Source of the DNA: Bacteroides neonati
Lineage (GTDB): Bacteria; Bacteroidota; Bacteroidia; Bacteroidales; Bacteroidaceae
Direction: 5' to 3'
Length of the DNA: 64,000 nt
Assembly: GCF_000499785.1 (NCBI RefSeq)
Contig: NZ_HG726020.1
Location: 496,001 to 560,000, forward strand
The position numbers were made by a program, and so were the translations under genes. Shown piece by piece: positions 1-8,852 of this stretch. The first letter of the stretch is position 1; each line of letters starts with the position of its first letter. The notes below the pieces were generated by a model. That model was not told where the DNA came from. It searched no databases and worked only from the letters and a program-made list of their open reading frames with translations.

Positions 1-1737
1 ATCATAAATCTGATAATTCGATGATCCATCATCCAAATCGATTCCAAACGAATGATTATTAACAGTATGTCCAAAACGATTATGCCGAATAATAGTCGGT
101 ATATAATTATCCAGCCGACTACGATCGTGCGCTTTCTCATCTCCTTGTTTCACTACACCGTGCATCTTCATCGTCCAGTGACGGTCTCGTCCCCATGAAT
201 TGAAAGGACCATGATCGGCAGTAGAAAGAACCGTATGAAACACATCGTTATTCTCGATAATCTGTCCACCCCAGCTACCATCATTAATACAGATACCTGC
301 TCGCGGCACATCGTATATCGAATTATGATTTATGCGATTCTCGGCACACATCGATAGTAATACGCCGGCTGCTTGTTTTTCCAATTCGCCTATACGGGTA
401 ATCAAGTTATTCTCAACCAAGCAATAGCGTGGATAATTTTCTGTTTTAGGTCCCGGAATGGTATCGGTACTGGGCGAGGTATCTCTCAATGGTTCGTTCC
501 AAATGGAATAGGTAAGAATATATCCCCATCTTTTGGTAAGGTCGACTGTCTTTTTATTCGGTGTCACTTCGCACCAAGGAGTATCGCGCATAGCATCTCT
601 ACCACCCACTAAGACAATACCATTGGCCTGAATATTCTCAAAACGAGAAGCACATACCGAAGAGTTACGATTATACTTGCTCAGCATCACTCCATTTCCT
701 CCGATATCATTGAACCGACAATTCTCTATTTTACAACCAACGGTTCCTTCCATATAAACAACAGCATCACGGCAAATCACGTAATCTCCTACCGGCAGAT
801 GCTCGCTACTACGAAACCATGTAGATAGCGTTTTCTCAAACCGAATGCCCCGAAACTCTACATAACAAACCGGCTGTTTCTCATCTCCTTCTAGTCGAAC
901 GATTTGTTCCGTAGCCGGAACCTCTATGACAGCCTTATTTAAATCAGTCCCTTTGGGAGGATAAATATAAAGTTGCTTTGTTTTTCTATCCCAAAACCAC
1001 TCTCCGGGAGCATCCAATTCCTCAAAGATATTTTCGACATAGCGATCTTTGGAGTGAAGCTGTGCACCATTATACATCGTAGAGGTATCAATAGAAATCA
1101 GTTCCAAATGTGGAGTACCGTTATCGGAAACTCCTAGAATCTTATAGTGAATACTTCCCCACTTACCTTGTTGCATACCATGTACATAGCCTCCTTCGGC
1201 CGACTTCCAACGAGACACACGTTCGGGACTTAAACAGTCGGCAGCTACTCCCTCAAAGGGTCTCATCCCTTGCATCCTGTTGGGATAGCGAGAGAGCGGA
1301 CAAATTTCTCCATTAATGTACAGAGTACGTGGCGAAAATCCTTGTTGTTCGGCTAAAGTAACCGAAGCCACCCAAATAGAGTCATTGTATTTTTTCCAAG
1401 TAGGAGTGAGCAAACGGCTTCCACTAAACACCACTTTTTCATCCTTATACGAAGTATAAACAATGGGGCTACCCTTTTGACCGGAGTCCTCGGCTGTGAG
1501 TACAAAAGGTGATGTAAAGCGGTAAACTCCTCCACGCAAACAGATAGAAGAGACTTTTGCTCTTCCTGTTTTCTTTCTGTTTCTTGCTTCATCACGTGCC
1601 CGTTCCAATGTTTTAAACGGATCTTGTAGTGTTCCTTTATTTGTATCTTTTCCTACCGGAGATACATATAGGGTGCTTTGTCCCCACATGAAAGTGGTTC
1701 CAAGCAATAGAGATAGTATAACTAGTAATTTTTTCAT
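1..1737 (-). CDS. Right-handed beta-helix glycan-active protein, partial (runs off the left edge)
   Basis: A minus-strand frame of 579 codons is open from ATG at 1737 to the window edge, so the C-terminus is missing. It starts with a lipophilic signal peptide (MKKLLVILSLLLGTTFMWG) and then a 'LYVSPVGKDTNKGTLQDPF' segment, the typical opening of secreted parallel beta-helix proteins (GH141/GH120/GH110-like or polysaccharide-lyase-like). Later residues carry repeated N-x-I/F rungs such as 'IENCRFNDIGGNGV', 'VENNLITRIGE' and 'IRHNRFGHTVNNHS', as expected for a beta-solenoid. It lies 10 bp downstream of a sulfatase and is probably the last or near-last enzyme of the SusC2/SusD2 operon. The role is most likely a periplasmic or surface glycosidase acting on sulfated host or plant glycan. 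The exact GH family cannot be fixed from the fragment; GH141-like is my best guess. Confidence 0.75.
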   Translation of the reverse strand, partial: MKKLLVILSLLLGTTFMWGQSTLYVSPVGKDTNKGTLQDPFKTLERARDEARNRKKTGRAKVSSICLRGGVYRFTSPFVLTAEDSGQKGSPIVYTSYKDEKVVFSGSRLLTPTWKKYNDSIWVASVTLAEQQGFSPRTLYINGEICPLSRYPNRMQGMRPFEGVAADCLSPERVSRWKSAEGGYVHGMQQGKWGSIHYKILGVSDNGTPHLELISIDTSTMYNGAQLHSKDRYVENIFEELDAPGEWFWDRKTKQLYIYPPKGTDLNKAVIEVPATEQIVRLEGDEKQPVCYVEFRGIRFEKTLSTWFRSSEHLPVGDYVICRDAVVYMEGTVGCKIENCRFNDIGGNGVMLSKYNRNSSVCASRFENIQANGIVLVGGRDAMRDTPWCEVTPNKKTVDLTKRWGYILTYSIWNEPLRDTSPSTDTIPGPKTENYPRYCLVENNLITRIGELEKQAAGVLLSMCAENRINHNSIYDVPRAGICINDGSWGGQIIENNDVFHTVLSTADHGPFNSWGRDRHWTMKMHGVVKQGDEKAHDRSRLDNYIPTIIRHNRFGHTVNNHSFGIDLDDGSSNYQIYD

Positions 1738-1747
1738 GTCATTCGTT

Positions 1748-3289
1748 TTAATTAATAGTACCATCCGGATAAGGTACCGACAATCCGGTTTCTTTGAAAT
1801 AAGGCAGGTTCGCTTTATTCTTTTTCAGATAGTTACTTAACTCTTTAGCTAAAGACGCTCCTTTTTTCGCATAGCGTTTGTCTTTTATCAAATTATTCTT
1901 TTCGGAGATATCTTCTTTTAGATTGTATAGCTCGTTGATTCCTGTTTCATAGTAATGAATCAGTTTCCAATCGCCTTTACGAATGGCCGATTGAGGTAAA
2001 CCTACATCCTCACGCTGTTCGCCCCAATTATTAGGATAATGAAAATACAGCGGACGCTCTTTGGTTAATGTTTTACCTTTTTTAAGCGCCTTGACAAAGC
2101 TGACACCATCGATACGTTGAGGTGTCTGATGCTCCTTGACTTCCCCCATCTCTAATATCGTTGGAAAGAAATCTTCGATTATCACAGGCGTAGCATTCTC
2201 TGTTCCCGGACGGGTTATTCCGGGCCAGTATGCAATCATTGGTTCGCGGATGCCACCTTCAAAGCAAGCACCTTTGCCGCCACGCAGTGGGTAGTTACGT
2301 TGAGCTGCTTCCCCGCCACGTCCTACAGAGTAACCTCCATTATCGGACATAAATAGGATAATTGTATTCTCGGCTACTCCTGCACGCTCCAGACAATCCA
2401 TCAAAGCGCCTAAACTATGATCCATCCCCTCTACTAGGCTGGCATATTGTGCCTCTTTCTCAGACAACCCTTTGTCTATGTAGTACTGATAGAAACGTTT
2501 GTCTGCCACAAAGGGGGCATGTACAGCATAGTGGCTCATGTACAGAAAGAACGGTTGCTTATCAGCGACCGACTTCTCCATAAACTTACAGCCTTCTCTG
2601 GTTAAAACTTCGGTTAAAAAAATGTCCGATCCGTGATAAGCCTCCAATGATGGAACACCCCACGGTTTAGTCCATGTACCGGCTTCTTTATTTCCATAGT
2701 TATTCTCGCCCAAGTAGCTCCCCATTGCTCCGGCAGCATGACCACCGATGTTATAATCGAACCCAATCGTCAACGGATCGGCAGCCGGAGTATCTATCGC
2801 TCCCAGATGAGCTTTTCCGATGATACAACTTCTGTATCCGTTCTCTTTCAATAACAACGGTAGGCACTTGGCGTAGAAGGCATGCGGATAGTCTTGTACC
2901 GGAGATAGTCCGTTGTAGTTCCATTCTCCAAAGGTCAACAACTTATGTGGCTTATCCGTCCCCTTATCTTTATACAGCGTCCAATTAGAAACTTGATGCT
3001 GAGCCACATTAGCCCCTGTCATCAGACTAACACGCGAAGGCGAACTGACCGGACATGCGTATGCTTGCGTGAACTTCACTCCCTTGGCTGCCAACCGCTC
3101 CATATGGGGAGTGCGATATGTATCATTTAATACTGTGCGTTCCGTCCAAAAAGGAACGGAGGTATCTTGCCATCCCATATCATCGACCAAAAAAAGGATG
3201 ATATTTGGTTTTTCTTGTGCCTCTGCAACTTGTACCCCCAACACAATCATAGCACCTGTGCTTATTCTTATGGCTAGCCTGTTCTTCAT
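1748..3289 (-). CDS. Arylsulfatase, Ser-type (type I sulfatase)
   Basis: This is a secreted type I sulfatase of 513 residues that removes sulfate esters from glycans in the periplasm. A signal peptide covers residues 1-24 and is followed by the N-terminal 'NIILFLVDDMGW' strand, with metal-binding Asp36/Asp37. The formylglycine site is 'SSPSR' at 82-86, so the residue to be oxidised is Ser82. Ser-type sites need a radical-SAM maturase (anSME), which is encoded at 44409-45632. A second metal-site block, 'MSDNGG', follows near residue 315. It sits in the SusC2/SusD2 operon, but a strong hairpin (3315-3351) separates it from susD2, so its expression may be lower than that of the transport genes. 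The S1 subfamily and the sulfate position it attacks cannot be read from sequence alone. Confidence 0.95.
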   Translation of the reverse strand: MKNRLAIRISTGAMIVLGVQVAEAQEKPNIILFLVDDMGWQDTSVPFWTERTVLNDTYRTPHMERLAAKGVKFTQAYACPVSSPSRVSLMTGANVAQHQVSNWTLYKDKGTDKPHKLLTFGEWNYNGLSPVQDYPHAFYAKCLPLLLKENGYRSCIIGKAHLGAIDTPAADPLTIGFDYNIGGHAAGAMGSYLGENNYGNKEAGTWTKPWGVPSLEAYHGSDIFLTEVLTREGCKFMEKSVADKQPFFLYMSHYAVHAPFVADKRFYQYYIDKGLSEKEAQYASLVEGMDHSLGALMDCLERAGVAENTIILFMSDNGGYSVGRGGEAAQRNYPLRGGKGACFEGGIREPMIAYWPGITRPGTENATPVIIEDFFPTILEMGEVKEHQTPQRIDGVSFVKALKKGKTLTKERPLYFHYPNNWGEQREDVGLPQSAIRKGDWKLIHYYETGINELYNLKEDISEKNNLIKDKRYAKKGASLAKELSNYLKKNKANLPYFKETGLSVPYPDGTIN

Positions 3290-3314
3290 TTATTTATGTT
3301 TTAATGATCATAGC

Positions 3315-3351
3315 AAAAGGGTGTGCATATTGTTATAGGACACACCCTTTT
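3315..3351 (-). terminator. Intercistronic hairpin after susD2
   Basis: Perfect 11-bp inverted repeat, AAAAGGGTGTG at 3315-3325 and CACACCCTTTT at 3341-3351, with a 15-nt loop. Read on the minus strand it is followed by only a short T-rich tract, so it is probably a partial terminator or an mRNA 3'-end stabiliser between susD2 and the sulfatase. Confidence 0.7.
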
Positions 3352-3361
3352 ATTTAATTAC

Positions 3362-5077
3362 TTATTTATAACCTGGGTTTTCTGGTGATAAGTTGGGATT
3401 ATTAGAAATACGTTTCATCGTTATCGGTAGATAATAATGCTTCTCAGCAAAATTTCTATCGCCTGAGTCTGCATTGATAATCTTTACCTCATACTTTTTG
3501 GTATCCCAATTAAAGTTTAGCTCTATACCGTTACGCTTCTTTGACAACTCTTCAACTGCAATACGCCATCTTCTCAAGTCCCAAAAGCGATGCCCTTCAA
3601 AAGCCAATTCCAATGCACGTTCTTTCCGAATCAGTTCGCGAGTAATTGATGTATATTTATATATGCCCGCTCTGTCTCTGATTTGGTTGATGTACTCTAA
3701 TGCTTCATTTTCTTTACCTAGCTCAAAAGCAGCTTCTGCTAGATTTAATAGCGTTTCGGCATAACGATAAACGATATAATCAATATGTGATTCGTTTTTC
3801 TGCACCTGCTCTTCAGCCTCATTAATATACTTTTTAATAGCAAAACCGGTCATTCTATTTTGACTAGCAGGGCATCTAGCAAACCAGTTGGAATTATTAT
3901 AAACTCCAAGAATCTGATTTGAAGTATTCAGCACTCCATTTACATAGGTTCCATTATGAGAAAGTAAGACTCCATTTCTAAATTTTGATTCAGCATACAA
4001 AACTGAGCCATAGAGTCTAGGATCTCTATTGCCAAACAACTCATTCATATCAAATTCTTTTCCAGCCAAAGCAGTAGCATCTAAATTTCCACTTCTTCCG
4101 TCAAGATAATCATATTTATTCACGATTTCAAGGAATGGAAAGGCATTCCCTCCCCAAAACTTATTAAACCCAGCCGGATAATGATAGTAATCATACGAAT
4201 GCCCTACTTTTCCTAACCCATTATATACTTTCGAAAAAATAGTTTCACTGTTCTTCTCATCCAAAAATATACGTTGAAAATTATAAGACTTATCACTTTC
4301 TTTATTATACAATTGAAAATTAGTACTATTTACGATCTTTTTAGATGCATCGTAGCTTGCTTGCCAATAGTTTTTACTTTCTGATAGATTAAAGCCTAAC
4401 AAACCATTTAGCTGCAATTTACCAAACTGAGCAATACTTCCGGCATACAACATAGCACGAGACTTTAAAGCCAATGTTGCATATTTTGTAACACGTCCAT
4501 ATTCAGTAGCTACTTCCGGCAAAATAGTAGCAATCTCATCACATTCGGCGGCTATAAAGTCATAGACCTCTTTTTCCGAATTCCTCTTTACGAATAGCTC
4601 TTCCTTACTCAAATCAGGTGTCTGAGGTTCAGTTATAATAGGAACTCCGCCATAGCGTTTCACCATTTCAAAATAATGGAAAGCACGCAAGAAGCGGGCT
4701 TCTGCAATGCGAGTCTGAGCTATACTTTGTTCAATAGTCGAAGATCCCACCTTTTGAATAAATGTATTCAATTCATAGATTTTATCATAGGCCCAATGTT
4801 CCATTACCCCACCAGTTTCACTTAATTCACCATTCACCCAGCTATAAGGAGCATTGTCGATAAAAACATCACCCGCCATAAAATCTTGCATCAAACACAA
4901 ATTACTATTCTCATTATAAAAGAGAGGAGTCGATGCATAGAGAATAGCAAGATTAGCATTCACCAAATTCACATCATTCCACACCACGTCATCGGATATT
5001 TTATCCAAAGGTCTTCTATCTAGAAATTCACAAGAAGTAATTCCCAGCAAAAGCACTAATATATATACTATTTTCAT
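3362..5077 (-). CDS. SusD-like outer-membrane glycan-binding lipoprotein (SusD2)
   Basis: 571-residue RagB/SusD family protein. It has a lipoprotein signal with the acylated Cys near residue 16 ('LLGITSCEFLDRRPLDKISDD'), the SusD-N domain with TPR-like helices ('AEARFLRAFHYFEMVKRYGGVPI'), and the C-terminal SusD block ending 'RKERALELAFEGHRFWDLRRWR' and 'LSPENPGYK'. It acts as the surface lid on the SusC barrel and binds the oligosaccharide. It starts 16 bp after susC2, with which it surely forms one transcript. Its most similar partner type is the first SusD-like subgroup (about 570 aa, simple 'NNPNLSPENPGY' end), different from SusD1, so the two pairs probably bind different fragments. Confidence 0.95.
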   Translation of the reverse strand: MKIVYILVLLLGITSCEFLDRRPLDKISDDVVWNDVNLVNANLAILYASTPLFYNENSNLCLMQDFMAGDVFIDNAPYSWVNGELSETGGVMEHWAYDKIYELNTFIQKVGSSTIEQSIAQTRIAEARFLRAFHYFEMVKRYGGVPIITEPQTPDLSKEELFVKRNSEKEVYDFIAAECDEIATILPEVATEYGRVTKYATLALKSRAMLYAGSIAQFGKLQLNGLLGFNLSESKNYWQASYDASKKIVNSTNFQLYNKESDKSYNFQRIFLDEKNSETIFSKVYNGLGKVGHSYDYYHYPAGFNKFWGGNAFPFLEIVNKYDYLDGRSGNLDATALAGKEFDMNELFGNRDPRLYGSVLYAESKFRNGVLLSHNGTYVNGVLNTSNQILGVYNNSNWFARCPASQNRMTGFAIKKYINEAEEQVQKNESHIDYIVYRYAETLLNLAEAAFELGKENEALEYINQIRDRAGIYKYTSITRELIRKERALELAFEGHRFWDLRRWRIAVEELSKKRNGIELNFNWDTKKYEVKIINADSGDRNFAEKHYYLPITMKRISNNPNLSPENPGYK

Positions 5078-5093
5078 TTTTTCACTTTTTGTT

Positions 5094-8000
5094 TTAAAAT
5101 TCTATATTAAATCCAAACGATAGCGATTTATATAACGGATACTCCAAACTTGCTCCTGATTCAGGATCCTGTTGATATTTACGAATCTTATCAAATGTGA
5201 GTAGATTGTAACCAGATAAATACAACCTAACTCTATCAAATCCGACTTTAGCTGTCAGATGAGCAGGAATGGTATAACCGAACGTCAAATTCTTCAAACG
5301 TAAGTAATCTGCGGGACGTAGCCATAAATCAGACTGTTTAGTATTATAAGCATTTGTGCCATTCGTTGTTGCAGGGAAACCTGCATTGGGATTATCCGGT
5401 GTCCATCTATCTTCGTATAAAAACTTATATGAATTCCATACGCTATTAATAGTAAGTGACTTCATGTTATCACTAAAAGCAATATCAAATTTAGCAGCTC
5501 CCTGCATTAGCATACTAAAATCAAACCCTTTATATTGCGCAGAAAGATTTAAGCCGTATACTATTTTAGGAAGGGAACCATTCCCAATCTCTTCTTGATC
5601 GCGCCAATCAATTTTCTTATCATTATTTAAATCTTTATACTTAACCATGCCCGGCTTAATCGATTTGTTACCAGTTAAATCATAGTCAATAAGACTATTT
5701 TTTATTTCCTCTTCCGACTGAAAGAAGCCATCTGTACGGTATCCAAAAACAACATCTGTCCACTGCCCAACTCTATTCTTATTCAGACGTTCTTCATCAG
5801 GGTCGGTATATTCTTGCTGTGCAAAACTTACAATTTTTTCTTTTGAAAAAGAGATATTTGGACTAATTGTATAGCGTAAATCACCTATCGTATTTTGATG
5901 TTTGAGCACTAATTCAAAACCACGATTATCCATTTTGTTTAGATTTTCTTTTGGTAATACAGCTCCAAAAGTATTTGGTAGTACTGTGGCTCTATCTCCT
6001 AGTACATTCGTTCGCAAACGATAAAAGACATCTAACTCCATGCCTAATAACCCATTCCATAAACTTAGATCCAAACCAGCATTATAAGTATATATATCTT
6101 CCCAAGAAATTTTATAATTAGCCAAACCATTTGATTTTAAGCCTTTGTATACATTATTACCAAACACATATTGGCTATCAAACTTGAACGAGCTTAAGTA
6201 TTGATAGGCATCTGCATTTTTATCATAACCCGAATGTGCATAAGAAAGACGCAGTTTCAAGTTATCGATTACTTTCGATTGATCTTTGATAAAACTCTCT
6301 TCGGACATGCGCCACGATAATAAGATACTAGGAAATAAAGACCAACGATGTTCTTTTGCAAATCGGGAAGAGCCATCATAACGAGCAGAAGCTTCCACCA
6401 TATATTTTGATTTGTAAGAATAATAACCCCTTCCGATAAAGCTCATTCTAGCTTCTTCGGTAGCAGTTCCATCTGTACTCATATTATCACTAGACCCTGC
6501 AAACATTTCGTCTATTGCATCCGAGATAAAACCATCTTTATAACCATTAAACCAATTAGCTTTCTCGTCAATTAGTTCTGTAACAAACATACCTTGTACT
6601 TCATGGTCTTTGAATTTATTTTGATACTCAACAAAACCCTGTAAAGTCAATTCACGAGATTTATCTGCACGCTCCGTCAAACTATATTTACCTCCGGTAG
6701 CTGCTATAGTATAAATATCATTAATGACATCATAATTATAAGTAGAAAATGGTTTTGTCCACTTTTTATTTTTTTTCTGATCAGAGATATAATTACCTTT
6801 TACTTTAAGATTCAATCCTTTAACATGAGGAATATCGTATTTTAAGGTCAATGCACCTACCAAGTACTCACGGTCAGTATCATTGTAGCCACTAAACTCC
6901 CTATTTGTTTGCAAATAGGGAGTTACTGACCCACGATTTACAAACGGAATTTTTGTACGGTCAGGATAATGACCCGGATAACGATTAGTTGTTGTACCTA
7001 TGGCCTGAAATATTTCTCGGCTTGAATAAGGAACATCTTCATTATTCGTAATCCGCATGGACAAATCAAGAGCAACCAAAAAATTATCTGAAATTCGAAC
7101 ATCAACATTTGAACGGACATTATATCGCTTCAAGTTCACATCACCTGACTTATAAATACCATCTTGATCCATATATCCTAATGATAAGAAGTAGTTCATT
7201 TTATCAGTTCCACCGCTTACATTTAGATTCGTATTTTTCATAAATGACCATTTCTTAATCAACTCCGAATAATGATCCGTATTAGAGAAATTTAAATCCG
7301 AACCATCTCTAAACTTTTGTATCTCTTCCTCTGTAAACATGGGTTGCTTACCTGCCCATGCCTGAGCTTCGTTCTGTATAATTGCCCAATCCCATGAATC
7401 AACAAATTGTGGCATTATATTCGGGGTTTGTCCAGTTAAAGAAGCTCCAAACGAGACTTTAGCTTTGCCTTGTCCGCCACGCCTTGTTGTAATCAAAATT
7501 ACGCCATTTCCTGCACGTGAACCATAAATCGCAGCAGAGGCATCCTTCAAAATTGTAAACGATTCAATTTCATTAGGATCAATATTGTGAAAATTATCTT
7601 GTTCTACACCATCTACAATGACTAGTGCATCGCCATATCCACGAATATTAATTTTAGGAGTTTCTCCTGGTTTTCCTGTTGTTTCTTTGGTGATCAATCC
7701 TGGGAGTTTACCTATCAAACTCTGAGTTGCAGAGGCTACAGGGACTCTGGTCAAATCTTCATTTTTAATAGTAGCAATTGCTCCAGTTAGGCTCTCTTTT
7801 TTCTGAGTGCTATAACCTACTACCACTACTTCATCCAATGCTCTTGCATCTTCTTGCATCACGATATTTACAGACGTTTTTCCTTTTAAGGGAACCTCTT
7901 GTTGTTGATAACCAATATAAGTAACAACCAGTATATCGTTAGGAGAAGCATTTAGTGTAAAATCACCATTCATATCCGTGATGGTTCCATTACTAGTACC

Positions 8001-8444
8001 CTTTACCATCACATTAGCGCCAATAATCGTTTCTCCTGCTGCATCCTTAACCACTCCTTTGATTTTAGAAGAGCTTTGTTGTGTCGCTTTTGGCATCAAC
8101 AATATTTTCCGATTTTCTATTCGATACGAATAGTTACTCAAGATTGCATTCAAAACCTCTGCAATATCGGAGTTACGCTTGTTGATATCTACTTTTTTAT
8201 TAGTGTCGATTTCTTCATTACTATAAAAAAAGACAAATTCGGTTTGCTTCTCAATGCTTTGAATAACCTCTTTTAAGGTTGCATTTTTAAGATTCAAACT
8301 TATTTTAGCGTTTTGCGCATAACTTTCCGATGCAGATAGTTGCCATACAGACAGCGCAATAAACAAAACGATTAGCTTCATTCTTTTAAATGAATTAATA
8401 TTAAGAGAGGAAAGAATCTTCTCTCTTAGAAGTTTATTTTTCAT
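5094..8444 (-). CDS. SusC-like TonB-dependent transporter with STN domain (SusC2)
   Basis: 1116-residue outer-membrane TonB-dependent oligosaccharide importer. In order: a long signal region (residues 1-45); an STN (secretin/TonB short N-terminal) domain about 46-120, the part that contacts a FecR anti-sigma factor; a carboxypeptidase-D-like domain about 128-205 ('IKGVVKDAAGETIIGANV'); a TonB-box region 'LDEVVVVGYSTQKK'; the plug with 'GAGNGV'-type ending 'AGNGVILITTRRG'; and a 22-strand barrel ending 'SFGFNIEF'. The presence of STN implies sigma/anti-sigma control, yet no sigma/FecR pair directly precedes it; SusC1/SusD1 does. Its leader and first 24 codons are homologous to a fossil at 21616-21849, next to an orphan FecR/sigma pair. 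Confidence 0.97.
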   Translation of the reverse strand: MKNKLLREKILSSLNINSFKRMKLIVLFIALSVWQLSASESYAQNAKISLNLKNATLKEVIQSIEKQTEFVFFYSNEEIDTNKKVDINKRNSDIAEVLNAILSNYSYRIENRKILLMPKATQQSSSKIKGVVKDAAGETIIGANVMVKGTSNGTITDMNGDFTLNASPNDILVVTYIGYQQQEVPLKGKTSVNIVMQEDARALDEVVVVGYSTQKKESLTGAIATIKNEDLTRVPVASATQSLIGKLPGLITKETTGKPGETPKINIRGYGDALVIVDGVEQDNFHNIDPNEIESFTILKDASAAIYGSRAGNGVILITTRRGGQGKAKVSFGASLTGQTPNIMPQFVDSWDWAIIQNEAQAWAGKQPMFTEEEIQKFRDGSDLNFSNTDHYSELIKKWSFMKNTNLNVSGGTDKMNYFLSLGYMDQDGIYKSGDVNLKRYNVRSNVDVRISDNFLVALDLSMRITNNEDVPYSSREIFQAIGTTTNRYPGHYPDRTKIPFVNRGSVTPYLQTNREFSGYNDTDREYLVGALTLKYDIPHVKGLNLKVKGNYISDQKKNKKWTKPFSTYNYDVINDIYTIAATGGKYSLTERADKSRELTLQGFVEYQNKFKDHEVQGMFVTELIDEKANWFNGYKDGFISDAIDEMFAGSSDNMSTDGTATEEARMSFIGRGYYSYKSKYMVEASARYDGSSRFAKEHRWSLFPSILLSWRMSEESFIKDQSKVIDNLKLRLSYAHSGYDKNADAYQYLSSFKFDSQYVFGNNVYKGLKSNGLANYKISWEDIYTYNAGLDLSLWNGLLGMELDVFYRLRTNVLGDRATVLPNTFGAVLPKENLNKMDNRGFELVLKHQNTIGDLRYTISPNISFSKEKIVSFAQQEYTDPDEERLNKNRVGQWTDVVFGYRTDGFFQSEEEIKNSLIDYDLTGNKSIKPGMVKYKDLNNDKKIDWRDQEEIGNGSLPKIVYGLNLSAQYKGFDFSMLMQGAAKFDIAFSDNMKSLTINSVWNSYKFLYEDRWTPDNPNAGFPATTNGTNAYNTKQSDLWLRPADYLRLKNLTFGYTIPAHLTAKVGFDRVRLYLSGYNLLTFDKIRKYQQDPESGASLEYPLYKSLSFGFNIEF

Positions 8445-8590
8445 ATTTTGTATTATTCTGATTTAAATATAGTACTCTCGCCCGTCGAAAAGAGAGAGTG
8501 ATTACTTAGACCGAATACTCAATCAAGAGGATATTTCGGTATTCATTTATTTTCTACTTTTCATTTATGTTTTCATAGGCTATCAAATTA
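8398..8590. repeat. Leader repeat, copy A (susC2 start and 5' UTR), homologous to 21655-21849
   Basis: This block covers the first codons of susC2 and about 145 bp upstream. A 42-nt stretch (8462-8503) is identical to 21725-21766, and similarity continues on both sides, up to the common CATAGGCTA-CAAAT motif near 8575-8590. The identical core holds a hairpin, ACTCTC (8474-8479) with GAGAGT (8494-8499). Divergence is higher in the coding part and in the terminator-like part, so the core hairpin seems to be what is preserved. Confidence 0.85.
8455..8550 (+). ncRNA. Candidate cis-antisense sRNA to the susC2 leader
   Basis: On the plus strand, a -7-like box TATTTTG (8444-8450, one base shorter than the TAnnTTTG consensus) overlaps the susC2 start codon (8442-8444). 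Downstream lie the conserved hairpin at 8474-8499 and a second weaker stem, GAATAC (8513-8518) with GTATTC (8539-8544), followed by a T-rich tract. This is the layout of DonS-type antisense RNAs that repress susC mRNAs in Bacteroides. The ends given are estimates. The rest of the 408-bp gap between susC2 and susD1 shows no gene, only the terminator at 8799-8841. Confidence 0.5.
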
Positions 8591-8798
8591 ATAAGATTAA
8601 TATTTAATCATAGAAACGACTCTCTATGACTGATTGTGTCTATAATCTATCACTGTAATGAAGGCTTTATCCCTTGGTTTAGATTAGTTAATAAATGCAA
8701 AACACAAAAACATATTGATGAACAAATAAGAACATACGCCTAGGTCTAATCAAAATACACAAAGCATATCCGTACTTTAATCAATAGATCAAAATTAA

Positions 8799-8841
8799 AA
8801 TCCTATATGTTTTTTGAACTATTCTAAAAACATATAGGATT
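8799..8841 (-). terminator. Terminator after susD1
   Basis: Perfect 16-bp inverted repeat (8799-8814 with 8826-8841, arms AATCCTATATGTTTTT and its complement) just below the susD1 stop. On the minus strand it is followed by TTTTAATTTTG, giving a plausible intrinsic terminator. It separates the sigma-FecR-SusC1-SusD1 unit from the SusC2/SusD2 unit. Confidence 0.8.
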
Positions 8842-8852
8842 CTTTTATTATA

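Noticed and set aside
1353..1595. An 80-codon minus-strand frame within the beta-helix gene
   Set aside because: It lies out of frame within the 579-codon beta-helix frame, which has a signal peptide and continuous beta-helix motifs.
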